From Sphingomonas_E sp042693015 (GTDB taxonomy: Bacteria; Pseudomonadota; Alphaproteobacteria; Sphingomonadales; Sphingomonadaceae), in contig NZ_CP170544.1 of the NCBI RefSeq assembly GCF_042693015.1, forward strand, positions 2,914,001 through 2,978,000: DNA of 64,000 nt, read 5' to 3'. Shown here piece after piece: positions 1-8,131 of this stretch (positions are counted from its first letter, which is position 1; every line of letters starts with the position of its first letter). The position numbers were made by a program, and so were the translations under genes. The notes below the pieces were generated by a model. The model did no database searches, was not told the DNA's origin, and saw only the letters and a list, made by a program, of their open reading frames with translations.

Positions 1-213
1 AACTGACGACGGTCGAGAAAGTCGTGCGGCGTTTCCCTGTTCAACCTCGGCTCCCTGGCCCCCCCCAGAAACCCGCTCGTCCCGTGCATAGCACAGTTCA
101 CCCCACCCTCAACAAGCTAAGTCATATTGATCGTGGTTAAACTTGCACTCGGCGTGTCGCATTTTCTATGAAGTCGACATGCAGTGGTTGAGCGTCGAAA
201 ATAGTCGGCCAAG
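1..213. other. Left-edge segment without a recognisable gene
   Basis: No convincing coding frame, RNA gene or strong repeat is visible. A run of seven C residues lies at about 59-65. The first supported gene starts at 214, so any promoter for the 214-1110 group must lie here, but no clear -35/-10 pair stands out. Confidence 0.5.
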
Positions 214-567
214 ATGATCGAGACCTTCATCCAAGCGACCTTTCCATCGATATGGTCGCTTGAAATGCTGCTGTTGCTGGCGTCAGAACCCAACCGGATC
301 TGGACAAATGGCGAAATCGTGGCCGCCTTGCGGGCGAGCGACCTCATCGTCCGGCAATCGACCCAGCGGCTGGCGGGCGCCGGCCTTCTCCAGATCGCGG
401 ACGGAGGCCTGTCCTATCGGCCGCTGACGCCGGAGCTTGCGCAACGTGTCGATGAGACGCGCAGCCTCTACCAGTCGAGCCCCGGCAAAGTGCGCAGGTT
501 GATCATCACCGCCCACCCCAACAGTCCGATTGCGCTGGCCGACGCCTTCCGGCTGAGGAAGGACTGA
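214..567 (+). CDS. Small winged-helix-like hypothetical protein
   Basis: Product of 117 aa. The segment from about residue 15 to 75 alternates predicted helices and then a short strand pair, in the manner of a winged-helix fold. The stretch ending in TQRLAGAGLLQ, followed by a G-rich turn, resembles a recognition helix and wing. It would therefore be a small DNA-binding or protein-docking domain, but no family signature is strong enough to name it. The gene is followed 4 nt later by two small membrane-protein genes on the same strand, so the three probably form one operon. The function is unknown and the winged-helix reading is an inference from pattern only. Confidence 0.6.
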   Translation: MIETFIQATFPSIWSLEMLLLLASEPNRIWTNGEIVAALRASDLIVRQSTQRLAGAGLLQIADGGLSYRPLTPELAQRVDETRSLYQSSPGKVRRLIITAHPNSPIALADAFRLRKD

Positions 568-571
568 GCCC

Positions 572-844
572 ATGGGACTGCTTTCCGCCATCGTCTACGG
601 GCTCTGCCTTCTCGGCAGCGGGCTGTGCGCGCTTCTCCTCTGGCGCGCTCATGCTGCGCAGAGGAGCGACCTCATCTTCTGGAGCGCGATCTGCTTCAGC
701 CTGCTCACCCTCAACCATGTCGTGGTGATCATCGACGTGCTGATCGGACCCGCGGCAGATCTGCAGCTGCTCAGGCTTGCGCTGTCGCTCATCGCCGGTG
801 GCGCGCTCATATTCGGATTCATCTGGAAGCTGGACGAAGACTGA
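572..844 (+). CDS. Small membrane protein, DUF5985-like
   Basis: Product of 90 aa with three hydrophobic segments at roughly residues 3-25, 32-55 and 62-85 and a charged C-terminal end (KLDED). It matches the layout of the DUF5985 family, short inner-membrane proteins of unknown function. An AAGGA ribosome site overlaps the end of the upstream gene about 10 nt before the ATG. Its TGA stop shares the A with the ATG of the next gene (TGATG), so the two are translationally coupled. The next gene is a paralogue-like protein of the same size, so the pair may form a hetero-oligomer. No function can be assigned. Confidence 0.65.
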   Translation: MGLLSAIVYGLCLLGSGLCALLLWRAHAAQRSDLIFWSAICFSLLTLNHVVVIIDVLIGPAADLQLLRLALSLIAGGALIFGFIWKLDED

Positions 845-1110
845 TGGCCAATCTTGTCCCCTTTCTCGGAGGCATCGTGGCCTGCACCTTCCTGGTCGCC
901 GGCTTGTTCTTCCTGCGCTTCTGGAAGCGCACCGGCGACAGCCTGTTCAGGACCTTTGCCTTCGCTTTCTGGCTGCTCGCGCTTGCGCAGAGCCTCCTCG
1001 TCCTGCTCGACATCCCCGTCGAGGAGCGAAGCTGGATCTATGTGCTCCGACTTCTGGCCTTCGCCCTCATCGTCTCGGCCATCATCGGCAAGAACAGGCC
1101 AACAAGCTGA
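844..1110 (+). CDS. Small membrane protein, DUF5985-like (second of a pair)
   Basis: Product of 88 aa, starting at the ATG that overlaps the preceding stop by 1 nt. Three hydrophobic segments lie at about residues 3-24, 36-57 and 65-82, separated by a basic loop (RFWKRTGDS) and ending in a basic tail. Size and topology match the preceding gene and the DUF5985 family. An in-frame ATG exists upstream, at 625, but would overlap the whole previous gene. The coupled start at 844 is preferred because it begins directly with the first membrane segment. Function unknown. Confidence 0.65.
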   Translation: MANLVPFLGGIVACTFLVAGLFFLRFWKRTGDSLFRTFAFAFWLLALAQSLLVLLDIPVEERSWIYVLRLLAFALIVSAIIGKNRPTS

Positions 1111-1215
1111 GCGAGCCGTTCGACGGCGAAGGCTCGCTGATCCCGTCGGCCCCACCGGAGCGAGGCGCCGGGGTCGAACGGTCTAACTGCGGCAGGGACG
1201 TCCGGACCCGACGGA

Positions 1216-1410
1216 TCAATCGGTGGCGTTATCCTCATGGGCCTTGCGGCCAAGATCGTGCGGCCCGCCGGCGGGCTGCCCCGAAACAATGTCACCGACG
1301 TCGGTATTGGCAATGACGCCCGCCGGGCCGATCGCGTTGGCAGCCGGTTTCTCGACGGGTTGACCGGGCGCCTCGTCTGCAGGCTCATGCGCGGTGCTGG
1401 TGTCGGTCAT
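1216..1410 (-). CDS. Small acidic hypothetical protein
   Basis: Product of 64 aa, rich in Ala, Pro, Asp and Glu, with no hydrophobic segment, so it is probably a disordered cytoplasmic protein. The gene is supported mainly by an excellent ribosome site (AAGGAGAG, 5 nt before the ATG on the minus strand). It is convergent with the 214-1110 group. No family is recognised. Small acidic disordered proteins of this type are common near stress genes in sphingomonads, but that association is an inference. Confidence 0.5.
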   Translation of the reverse strand: MTDTSTAHEPADEAPGQPVEKPAANAIGPAGVIANTDVGDIVSGQPAGGPHDLGRKAHEDNATD

Positions 1411-1679
1411 GGTCGCTCTCCTTGATGGCGCACCGCTTCAACGTCCGGACTTCAAGACCGTTGCTCACATTCCTGTCGGGAACGATGGGGAATGCTGCGA
1501 GTCTTTGAGCGCATGGCGCGTCCGGCATCTGTTTGCCCTCTCGACCCGCGCAGGCCTGTACTGAACCGCTGCGCGGCAAGGATCAGGTCGTCGCGTCGAC
1601 CACTCGGCCACATCCCGCGGCAACCGTGGCGGCGAGCCTGGTGCAACGCCCCCGACCTCAGCCTGGACCGGCCGAACCC

Positions 1680-2498
1680 GTGAAGATCGCGACCTATAAT
1701 GTGAACGGCGTCAATGGTCGTCTGCCGGTGCTGCTGCGCTTGCTGGATCTTGCCCGACCGGACATCGTCTGCCTCCAGGAATTGAAGGCGCCGCAGGATC
1801 GATTTCCCGACCAGGCACTTCGCCGGGCGGGCTATGAGGCCATATGGCACGGACAGAGCCGCTGGAATGGCGTGGCGCTGCTGAGCCGGGTGGGCGTGAT
1901 CTGCGAGACCCGACGCGGTTTGCCGGGCGATCCGGACGATGTTCAAAGTCGCTATATCGAGGCAGCTGTAAACGGCATTCTCGTCGCTAACCTCTATCTG
2001 CCCAATGGCAATCCACGCCCGGGCGCGAAATTCGAGTTCAAATTGCGCTGGTTCGAGCGCCTCCGCCGGCACCTGTCGACGCTCGTCGGTCTCGAGGTTC
2101 CGGTCATCGTCGCAGGCGACCTCAACGTCATGCCGACCGACATAGACGTCTATGTGCCCGAACGTTGGCAGGACGACGCCTTGTTTGCGCCCGAGGTCAG
2201 GCAAGCCTTCCAGGATTTGCTCGATCAGGGATGGACCGACGCCATCCGCCAACTTCATCCCGACGCGACCATCTACAGCTTCTGGAAATATTGGCGCGGT
2301 GGGTTCGAACGGGATGTCGGTCTGCGGATAGATCACCTCCTGCTCAATCCCGTGGCGGCAGCGCAATTGGTGCGGGCCGACGTCGACAGGCGGCCACGCG
2401 GATGGGAGAAGACCAGCGATCACGCACCTGTCTGGATCAAGCTCGGCGAGGGGCAATCGGCCAAGCCAGAAGCAAGTCGCGCAGGTCGATCCCGCTGA
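1680..2498 (+). CDS. xth: Exodeoxyribonuclease III-type AP endonuclease
   Basis: Product of about 272 aa from a GTG start, chosen because homologues begin at MKIATYNVNG. The frame stays open upstream to 1533. Family motifs of the ExoIII/AP endonuclease fold (endonuclease/exonuclease/phosphatase superfamily) are visible in order: the metal-binding NVNG near the N-terminus, LQELKAPQDRFP with the catalytic Glu, NLYLPNG, the active-site GDLNVMPTDIDVY (Asp and Asn) and a C-terminal IDHLLL...SDHAPVW with the catalytic His. All key residues are present, so the enzyme should be active in base excision repair at abasic sites and 3' ends. It stands alone with no obvious operon partners. No ribosome site is obvious near the GTG, so the start is the weak point. 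Confidence 0.88.
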   Translation: MKIATYNVNGVNGRLPVLLRLLDLARPDIVCLQELKAPQDRFPDQALRRAGYEAIWHGQSRWNGVALLSRVGVICETRRGLPGDPDDVQSRYIEAAVNGILVANLYLPNGNPRPGAKFEFKLRWFERLRRHLSTLVGLEVPVIVAGDLNVMPTDIDVYVPERWQDDALFAPEVRQAFQDLLDQGWTDAIRQLHPDATIYSFWKYWRGGFERDVGLRIDHLLLNPVAAAQLVRADVDRRPRGWEKTSDHAPVWIKLGEGQSAKPEASRAGRSR

Positions 2499-2805
2499 CG
2501 CCGTCGCGCCGGCGCAATAGCCAAGTCCTTGCGAAGCAAGATTGTTCCGCGCCCGAGGTGCTTCTCTTCTGGTCAGTGATGGATGGCCGCCCGCGCCGAC
2601 ATCCTGGCATCGGATGCAGCAAATATATTGATAAACACGATCTTGACCATAGCAGCAACGGACATGATCATTTCACCGCATAGCCACTGGATTTCACCGC
2701 ATATCAGATATAACTGGCACGAATCGCAGATATAAATGGCGCAAATTGCAAACTAAACTATGTTAAGATTTGTCTTAATCGATCATCATTCCGTGTTGTC
2801 CTGAC
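2499..2805. other. Gene-free segment with short direct repeats
   Basis: About 300 bp without a convincing gene. It is AT-richer than its surroundings from 2620 onward. It carries two short direct-repeat pairs, listed separately at 2670-2740. Confidence 0.6.
2670..2740. repeat. Short tandem direct repeats, possible transposon-end remnant
   Basis: The 13-mer ATTTCACCGCATA occurs at 2670-2682 and 2691-2703 (period 21). It is followed by two near-identical 14-mers, CAGATATAACTGGC at 2705-2718 and CAGATATAAATGGC at 2727-2740 (period 22). Repeats of this length and spacing at an AT-rich spot resemble the multiple terminal repeats of IS21-type elements. No transposase gene is present, so this could only be a remnant. 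Confidence 0.45.
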
Positions 2806-3090
2806 ATGAACAGTATAACGCCTGATCAATATCAACTTACACTGATGTTGACAGTGACGAGCGCCACTGTCCTGTGGGAAGCCGCTGCGCGGCGCTGCAC
2901 CGCAATCCCGGGTTTGAGCCCCGACGATATCGAGGAGATGATCGGACCGCGGTGTGACCCGTCCATCGAGGATTGCCTCCTGACGCTGGCATTGCCCGCC
3001 AATATCGCCGGCTGCGATCTGGACGACGGCAGGGTGACGAAAATGGAAGGAGCGCCTCCTTATTCGAAATCCTCTCGCACCGGCTCGTGA
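2806..3090 (+). CDS. Hypothetical protein with conserved cysteines
   Basis: Product of 94 aa, soluble. A central block (residues about 12-75) contains an N-terminal helix, SPDDIEEMIG and DPSIEDCLLTLALP, ending in IAGCDLDDG. It looks like a compact conserved domain with three cysteines. I recognise the pattern as recurring in alphaproteobacterial hypothetical proteins but cannot name a family. It faces an MCP gene on the opposite strand. The stop at 3090 is 35 nt from the end of that gene. Confidence 0.5.
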   Translation: MNSITPDQYQLTLMLTVTSATVLWEAAARRCTAIPGLSPDDIEEMIGPRCDPSIEDCLLTLALPANIAGCDLDDGRVTKMEGAPPYSKSSRTGS

Positions 3091-3124
3091 TGCGAACATA
3101 GCTCCGGGGCTTTGCGGAACCCAT

Positions 3125-4423
3125 TCAGGCGCGTCGGCGCATCGGCGACCCCGCACAATCAGACACGACGAACGCCTCGGTGCGGGCTCGCAATCCGGAA
3201 ATCTCGGTGGTCAGGCTGGCGGCGGCCGCCGAACATTGCTCGACCATGGCAGCATTCTGCTGCACCGACCGATCCATCTCGCCAATTGCCGCATTGATCT
3301 GGTTGATGGTCGCAGCTTGCGCGCGATTGTCCGAGGCCATGGACTCCAGCAGTGCATGCACATCAGCGACATCCGTCACGATATCAGCGAGAGCGGTGTC
3401 AACGCCCTTAACTGCATTGACGGCGGTGCCGATATCGTCCTGCGTCGCGGTAAGCTGCTCCCGCGCGCGCTTGGCCTCCTCCTCGGACCGCATGGCAAGG
3501 GCGGAAACGAGATCGGCTACTACCGCAAATCCGCGGCCCGCCTCTCCCGCCCTGCCTGCCTCGACCGCCGCGTTCATCGCCAGAACGCGCGTCTGGAATG
3601 CGATCTTGTCGAGGCCCTCGATCACCGCATCGATACCCTTGGCACTGTCCGCAACCCGACCCATGGCCTCCACAGCATGGTCGGCGGTCTGACGTCCTCT
3701 TCGCACAACTTCGATCGCTGCATCAGCGCGCTTGACCGTGCGCGTAGCGGCCTCTGCAACCTGGCGTGACCGATCGTCCATCTGGGTAAGCGCCGCCGAG
3801 CTTTGCTCGAGGCTGGCGGCATTGGCCTCGGTGCGTCGGGCGAGGTCGTGCGAAGCACGTGCAATCTCGTGCGCACCACCATCTATCCTGTGCGCCCCGT
3901 CGCTGACCGCGCCGACGAGATCGCGCAATGAGGACAGTGCCGTGTTGAAGCCATCTCGCAGCCTGACATAGCTTGACGGATAGTCTTCAACGATGTCCGC
4001 CGTGAGATCGCCATTGGCAAGCCGCTCGAGATTATTGGTCATGCCCCGAACAATCACGGCATTACGTTCAGCTTCCTTGTTCAGGCCGATCTGGGCGCGG
4101 GCATTGTCGCGGAACGTGAACATTGCGGTCGTCATGCGCCCGACGCAGTCGCGAAAGTCGGTATGGGCGATCGGACTATCCAGATCTCCAGCGGCGAGCG
4201 CTTCCATGCGAACGACGGTCCGAACATAGGGCCCGGCGATCGCGCCGCGGAACCACCAGGCAAGGCAAATCGCGACGAATGTTGCCACGGCGCCAGTCAG
4301 GATCGCTGCACCTTTTCCAGCCAATATTACCGTCAAGGGTTCGACTGCGACCAGGCATGTCATCATCCCGAACGCAATAAGGAGCTTGAGTCGAATGGGC
4401 GCGTTCGCGATAAACCAGTGCAT
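3125..4423 (-). CDS. Methyl-accepting chemotaxis protein
   Basis: Product of 432 aa. Two membrane segments lie close together near the N-terminus (about residues 12-35 and 38-60) with almost no periplasmic loop. A HAMP-like linker follows at about 60-175, containing the repeated MEALAAGDLDSP and LERLANGDLTADI. The MCP signalling domain runs to the C-terminus. Its hairpin tip reads IAFQTRVLAMNAAVEAGRAG and then GRGFAVVADLV. This departs from the consensus FQTNLLALNAAVEAARAG and VVADEVRALA at several normally invariant positions. There is no CheR-tethering pentapeptide at the C-terminus. It would sense internal or membrane cues rather than periplasmic ligands. No che genes are nearby. Whether the altered tip still couples to CheA/CheW is uncertain. 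Confidence 0.85.
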   Translation of the reverse strand: MHWFIANAPIRLKLLIAFGMMTCLVAVEPLTVILAGKGAAILTGAVATFVAICLAWWFRGAIAGPYVRTVVRMEALAAGDLDSPIAHTDFRDCVGRMTTAMFTFRDNARAQIGLNKEAERNAVIVRGMTNNLERLANGDLTADIVEDYPSSYVRLRDGFNTALSSLRDLVGAVSDGAHRIDGGAHEIARASHDLARRTEANAASLEQSSAALTQMDDRSRQVAEAATRTVKRADAAIEVVRRGRQTADHAVEAMGRVADSAKGIDAVIEGLDKIAFQTRVLAMNAAVEAGRAGEAGRGFAVVADLVSALAMRSEEEAKRAREQLTATQDDIGTAVNAVKGVDTALADIVTDVADVHALLESMASDNRAQAATINQINAAIGEMDRSVQQNAAMVEQCSAAAASLTTEISGLRARTEAFVVSDCAGSPMRRRA

Positions 4424-4873
4424 CCTTGCTCATCCCTTGATCTTATTGCCGGACATGCGTCATCGGGTGCTCCCCCGCACGGTGCGTGAGATCATAGGAT
4501 GGTTATAGAGGAGCGACGGACGAGCCGATGCCTCCGACCAGATCCGATCAAATTATTTCCTCGTGAAATGCGACGAGCTGACTGGCTTATTCAGCCTACG
4601 TAGAGACTTAACGACTAGCGCGATCACACATCGCCGTTGCTCCATTTAACTTATATCAATCTGACCAGTATCGGCGCTTCGACCCGATTGAGCAATGCGC
4701 CTCGACGTCTTCCCGGCCGCATCGCACTCCAACGAGGTTTTTTCCAAATAAATCAAATGCCTTGCAAATTTTCCCGTGAACTTCTCCGGCCGATATCGCG
4801 CGCGCTTCACGGAAGCAAAATGGCCGCTCGGGATTAACCGTCCCGAAACTGATCCTGTTTATATCCCGCTTTT
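4424..4873. other. Gene-free leader region of the MCP gene
   Basis: About 450 bp with no supported coding frame. It contains the promoter region of the minus-strand MCP gene and an AT-richer patch at about 4540-4770. No clear regulatory motif is recognised. Confidence 0.5.
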
Positions 4874-5019
4874 GTGGGCAGCGGCATCATGGCCGCGACC
4901 ATCTGGCCTGTCGTCCCCAGCGCTTCGCAGGACGACAGGGAGCAGCCACTCCACGGTCGCTTTGGCCCGCGCGCCAGATTCCGGCGCGCGGGCCTATTTT
5001 TTCATTTTTCCGCTGTTGC
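4874..5019 (+). pseudogene. Possible frameshifted 5' part of the L,D-transpeptidase gene
   Basis: Conceptual translation of the region just before the transpeptidase gene gives fragments that resemble the usual N-terminal part of this family, but in different frames. One frame reads MAATIWPVVPSASQDDREQP. Another reads SGARAYFFIF, which is comparable to the ARIFVF strand normally preceding the APVLLG segment. Joining them to the 5020 frame needs two frame changes. This is a weak homology-by-eye call. Confidence 0.3.
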
Positions 5020-5514
5020 TTGTTCATGGAACTGGTGTCTTGGAGGTCGGCTTCGCTACGCGGCGCTCACCCGCTAGGCGAGGCCCCGGTGTTGATCGGT
5101 ATCGCCGTTGGCGATGCCGCTACTCCCGGCGTCGGCAGCAAGGATCTTTCCGAGATCGGGCCTGCCGAGAGGACGACGCCTGCCGGGCGCTTCCTCGCCA
5201 AATACGGAATGGCTGCGGGAGGTCAAAAGGTCCTTTGGGTGGATTATGCCACGTCCGTTGCACTGCATCCTATCCCGACGGGTGCCAGTAAGAAGGAACG
5301 GCGCCGCGAGCGGATGCTATCACCGACTGCGGATGACAACCGCATAACATTTGGGTGCATCAATGTGCCCAGGACCTTCTACAACACGAGCATCCGTCCG
5401 CTTTTTCGGGAGAAGGGTGGATATGTCTATATATTGCCCGATACCATGCCGCCGGAAGTAGTTTTCCCCCGCTTGCGCGTTCAGGACATGATAAATGGCG
5501 CCTCGCCCCGATAG
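5020..5514 (+). CDS. L,D-transpeptidase-type protein, N-terminus uncertain
   Basis: The frame encodes up to 164 aa. From about residue 22 it is convincing: APVLIGIAVGDAATPGVG, then ERTTPAGRF, VALHPIPTG and SPTADDNRITFGCINV, followed by FYNTSIRPLF. This is the catalytic block of a YkuD-like L,D-transpeptidase subfamily, with the HPIPTG histidine and the catalytic Cys in ITFGCINV. Such enzymes crosslink peptidoglycan in the periplasm and normally carry a signal peptide. None is present here, and the first about 20 residues look non-native. The intact C-terminal core may therefore be the remains of a gene whose 5' part is frameshifted upstream (see 4874-5019). Confidence 0.6.
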   Translation: MFMELVSWRSASLRGAHPLGEAPVLIGIAVGDAATPGVGSKDLSEIGPAERTTPAGRFLAKYGMAAGGQKVLWVDYATSVALHPIPTGASKKERRRERMLSPTADDNRITFGCINVPRTFYNTSIRPLFREKGGYVYILPDTMPPEVVFPRLRVQDMINGASPR

Positions 5515-5670
5515 CGAGCGAACGGCATCGCGCCGCGCAATGCGGCATGCAGTCCGCTTCCGCTGTTTCAGCGATACCCCCTATTCGCCCAGCGTTTCTG
5601 GAGTTGCTCCATTGCCAAGATGTGCTGCTTTCGCGCGCCCCCGAAAGCAGGGCCAGAGGGGAGATCTGTG

Positions 5671-6171
5671 ATGCTCATCCTTGCCATGGCATTTGTGGCG
5701 CAAGGCGATGTCGAACAGATTCATGGCTGGACCGTTTTTCCTAATCCTGAGAAAAACGAATGTGTTATGACGGCATCGTTCATGAGTGGCGGCGATGTCA
5801 GCTTCCACTGGAGGCCACGCAAACGAGCAGGCCTGATGTTGTATCGATCGCCTGAACTCAAATCGATCGCCCAGGGCAAGGACTATAAAATCCAGGTCGG
5901 ATTTCTTAAGGCGGGAAAGCTCGACATGGGCTGGAGCGAAAGAGCCGCGACGGGCAATGTGAGCAGGGACGGCAAGCAGGGCTTTATGGTTGTATTCAGC
6001 GGGGAGGAGATACTCTCCGACATTGCTGCAAGCGCAAAGCTCGGCTTTTGGTACCGGGACAAGCTTGTCGGCAGCGTTCCATTGGAAGGTTCCGCCAAGG
6101 CCATCGCCGCACTACGGCGCTGCGAAGCTTCGGTCCTAAAGAAGCGTCGTCGTGACCCCTTTGACGAATGA
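5671..6171 (+). CDS. Exported hypothetical protein, IalB-like fold suspected
   Basis: Product of 166 aa from the ATG at 5671, which has GAGGGGAG about 9 nt upstream. The open frame extends back to 5620 but without a better start. The N-terminal MLILAMAFVAQG could be a short signal peptide. The body has W-x-V, one cysteine near the start of the domain (NECVM), several alternating strands, and a closing ALRRCEAS with the partner cysteine. This two-cysteine beta pattern, ending in a helix with the motif LEGSAKAIAALRRC, resembles invasion-associated-locus-B-like periplasmic proteins. The name is an inference and no function is assigned. The basic tail (KKRRRDPFDE) is unusual. Confidence 0.6.
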   Translation: MLILAMAFVAQGDVEQIHGWTVFPNPEKNECVMTASFMSGGDVSFHWRPRKRAGLMLYRSPELKSIAQGKDYKIQVGFLKAGKLDMGWSERAATGNVSRDGKQGFMVVFSGEEILSDIAASAKLGFWYRDKLVGSVPLEGSAKAIAALRRCEASVLKKRRRDPFDE

Positions 6172-6738
6172 AGGCCCAGATCCGCGGTTCTGACGCTATT
6201 CGGGAGCAAATCCTCTCAATGGCAATGCGTGCAGGCCGAGCCGCCTGAATGACTGGCGGAACCACTTCGGCCCGCCGGACGCTTTTGACCTGCGTCGAGA
6301 CGATACGTGGGGTGTCGTCTCACCGGGGTATTCCGCCGGCCAGCGCGCTGAAATGCCTTGTCGGCGGATACTCGGCCCTCAACTGCACCAACGCTCGTTA
6401 TAAGCGCGGATGGAGAGGAGTTTTCCGCCGGTCCTGCCGCATTTTACCTGGAACCCAGAAATTGCTTGTGAGCCGACGGCGCTGCTTAGGGAGGTGGACG
6501 CGTCTTCCCAGACTGCGGTCACTCGAAGGCTGCCCCGAATTGAAACAAATCGATGAGTTTCGGGACGAAAAAAATCTGAACGCGGAGCCGGCCATCGAAA
6601 TGCACGAATATCAGATAAATAGTCGCGGCGTTTCCGGCTCCGAGATATCAAATCCTCTCTCAGTAAAATTTCCGATGACATCACCGGAACGCGCGACCGC
6701 ATCAAGCGTATTGCCGCTGTTCAGAAATGGAGGATGTC
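6172..6738. other. Intergenic region before the stress-protein pair
   Basis: About 570 bp. A long open frame runs across it and into the next genes but has no family resemblance and an implausible composition. I see no RNA gene or strong palindrome. The promoter for the 6739-7312 pair should lie near its right end. Confidence 0.45.
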
Positions 6739-7008
6739 ATGGGTCTGCTCATTCTACTCATCGTCGGCGGGATTATTGGCTGGCTTGCCAGTCTGGTGAT
6801 GCGCACCGATGCTCAGCAGGGCATTCTGCTCAACGTCGTAGTCGGCATCGTTGGCTCGCTGATTGCCGGCTTTCTTGTCTCGCCTCTCCTCGGAGTGGCG
6901 CCGATTACCAGCGGCGCGATCACCGTTCCCACCTTGCTGATTTCATTTGTGGGCGCGGTCATCCTGCTTGCGATCGTAAATCTCGTCCGTCGCGGCGCGG
7001 TGCGCTAA
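6739..7008 (+). CDS. GlsB/YeaQ/YmgE-type stress-response membrane protein
   Basis: Product of 89 aa from the ATG at 6739, placed 7 nt after GGAGG. An ATG four codons earlier overlaps that ribosome site and is less likely. Three glycine-rich membrane segments are visible: LLILLIVGGIIGWLASLVM, then NVVVGIVGSLIAGFLVSPLLG, then a third ending LLAIVNLVRRG. The second carries the characteristic NVVVGIVGSLIAGF motif of the transglycosylase-associated (GlsB/YeaQ) family. These proteins are small inner-membrane proteins induced by stress; their molecular role is unknown. The next gene begins 2 nt after the stop. Confidence 0.85.
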   Translation: MGLLILLIVGGIIGWLASLVMRTDAQQGILLNVVVGIVGSLIAGFLVSPLLGVAPITSGAITVPTLLISFVGAVILLAIVNLVRRGAVR

Positions 7009-7009
7009 G

Positions 7010-7312
7010 GTGGCGTATGAAACTGATGGACGCCCTCGGTCCAGCGCTACGCCCTGGATCGTCGGTATAGCCGCGATTGTCTTCGCGATCGTTGCGGCAT
7101 TCGCTTTCGGGCTGGTCGACATCGATCAGACCCGGGAACTCGAGGCACCGAAGATCGCGGTCGAAGGCGGGCAAGCGCCAGAGTTTGATGTGGATACTGC
7201 GAAGGTTGAAGTCGGGACAAAGGACACGGCGATCGAGGTTCCCAAGGTCGAAGTGGGCACCACCAAAACCGACGTGAAGGTTCCCACCGTCGCTGTCGAT
7301 AAAGCGCACTGA
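7010..7312 (+). CDS. Single-pass membrane protein with valine/acidic repeats
   Basis: Product of 100 aa from a GTG start directly after the previous stop. One membrane helix lies at residues about 15-35 (WIVGIAAIVFAIVAAFAFGL). It is followed by a tail built of repeated short units such as VEVGTKDT, IEVPKVEVGTTK and VKVPTVAVDKAH, that is, an alternating V-x-V / K-D pattern. The spacing suggests an extended or beta-like periplasmic or cytoplasmic tail. It is probably co-transcribed with the stress membrane protein. No family is recognised. Confidence 0.6.
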   Translation: MAYETDGRPRSSATPWIVGIAAIVFAIVAAFAFGLVDIDQTRELEAPKIAVEGGQAPEFDVDTAKVEVGTKDTAIEVPKVEVGTTKTDVKVPTVAVDKAH

Positions 7313-7554
7313 AGACCTGCAAATCTGGGGGCCGGGGGCGCGCTAAGCCTCCGGCTTTCCTGTTGAAGGCAAAAAACTCTTGAGGTCGCCGGGCAGCGGA
7401 AGCCGTCTGAGCCAGGCCGGCCGTCGGTCCGTGGATATACTTCGCTTATTGCTGAATTGATGGCGATGCCATCGGTCCAATCTAACTATGTTGATGTTTC
7501 GCAACCGCACCCCTCGCAGCGCCTCGCAAGATCAGTCTGACGGAGCGAACGACG
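7313..7554. other. Intergenic region
   Basis: No gene is seen. A GGGGGCCGGGGG run lies at about 7327-7338. The ribosome site CGGAG lies just ahead of the next gene. Confidence 0.4.
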
Positions 7555-7881
7555 ATGGCGACGCTTGAAGAGCAGATCGAGATCCTGTCGGTGCTCATCG
7601 ATCCCATCATGCAGGCCCTTGGCGCCTGCTCGGAAGCGGCGGAGGTGACGGCGGACGATTTGCTCGATCTCTTTGCATTGGCGACTGCGACGGTGATCGA
7701 AAATGATCGCCACCTGAAGACTGATGCCGAGCTCAGTCTCGGCGTCGCCACGGCGGCGCAGCGTATCGATGGGCATGTCCGTGCGCTCCGTATCGAGCAT
7801 GAGCTGACCGGGGTCAGTAAGTTCACGCAGCTGCTCGAGGCCGCTCGCTCTGAAGGGACAGCAAGCCCCTCGCTCAACTGA
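7555..7881 (+). CDS. Hypothetical helical protein
   Basis: Product of 108 aa, acidic and predicted almost entirely alpha-helical, with no membrane segment or cysteine cluster. Helices run through LEEQIEILSVLIDPIMQAL, EVTADDLLDLFALATATVI and RIDGHVRALRIEHEL. A CGGAG ribosome site is about 10 nt upstream of the ATG. Larger frames exist on the opposite strand, but their composition (Arg/Ser rich, no secondary-structure pattern) marks them as shadows. Function unknown. Confidence 0.5.
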   Translation: MATLEEQIEILSVLIDPIMQALGACSEAAEVTADDLLDLFALATATVIENDRHLKTDAELSLGVATAAQRIDGHVRALRIEHELTGVSKFTQLLEAARSEGTASPSLN

Positions 7882-8131
7882 CGTCGACGACGAGCGTAAT
7901 ATTTCTGCTCTCGGCAGCGGGTCGCGATGGCACCAAACGATAAGCGCCAGGCGGGGCACTTGTCGGTAGATATGCAGCGTCGACTCTCAGTGGCGAGAAA
8001 TGGAACCCGACTTGGGACTAAATCCGTTCTAGAAAGCTCACACTCGATGCGCCTGCTTCTTACCTTCAGACGGCATGCCACGGTTATCGACAGTTGATAA
8101 TATGATACCGACCGTGCGAGGAGAAATGACT

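Noticed and set aside
7482..8081. Minus-strand frames of 157-199 codons over the 7555 gene
   Set aside because: Arg/Ser-rich shadows without secondary-structure pattern; the plus-strand gene has a ribosome site and regular helices.
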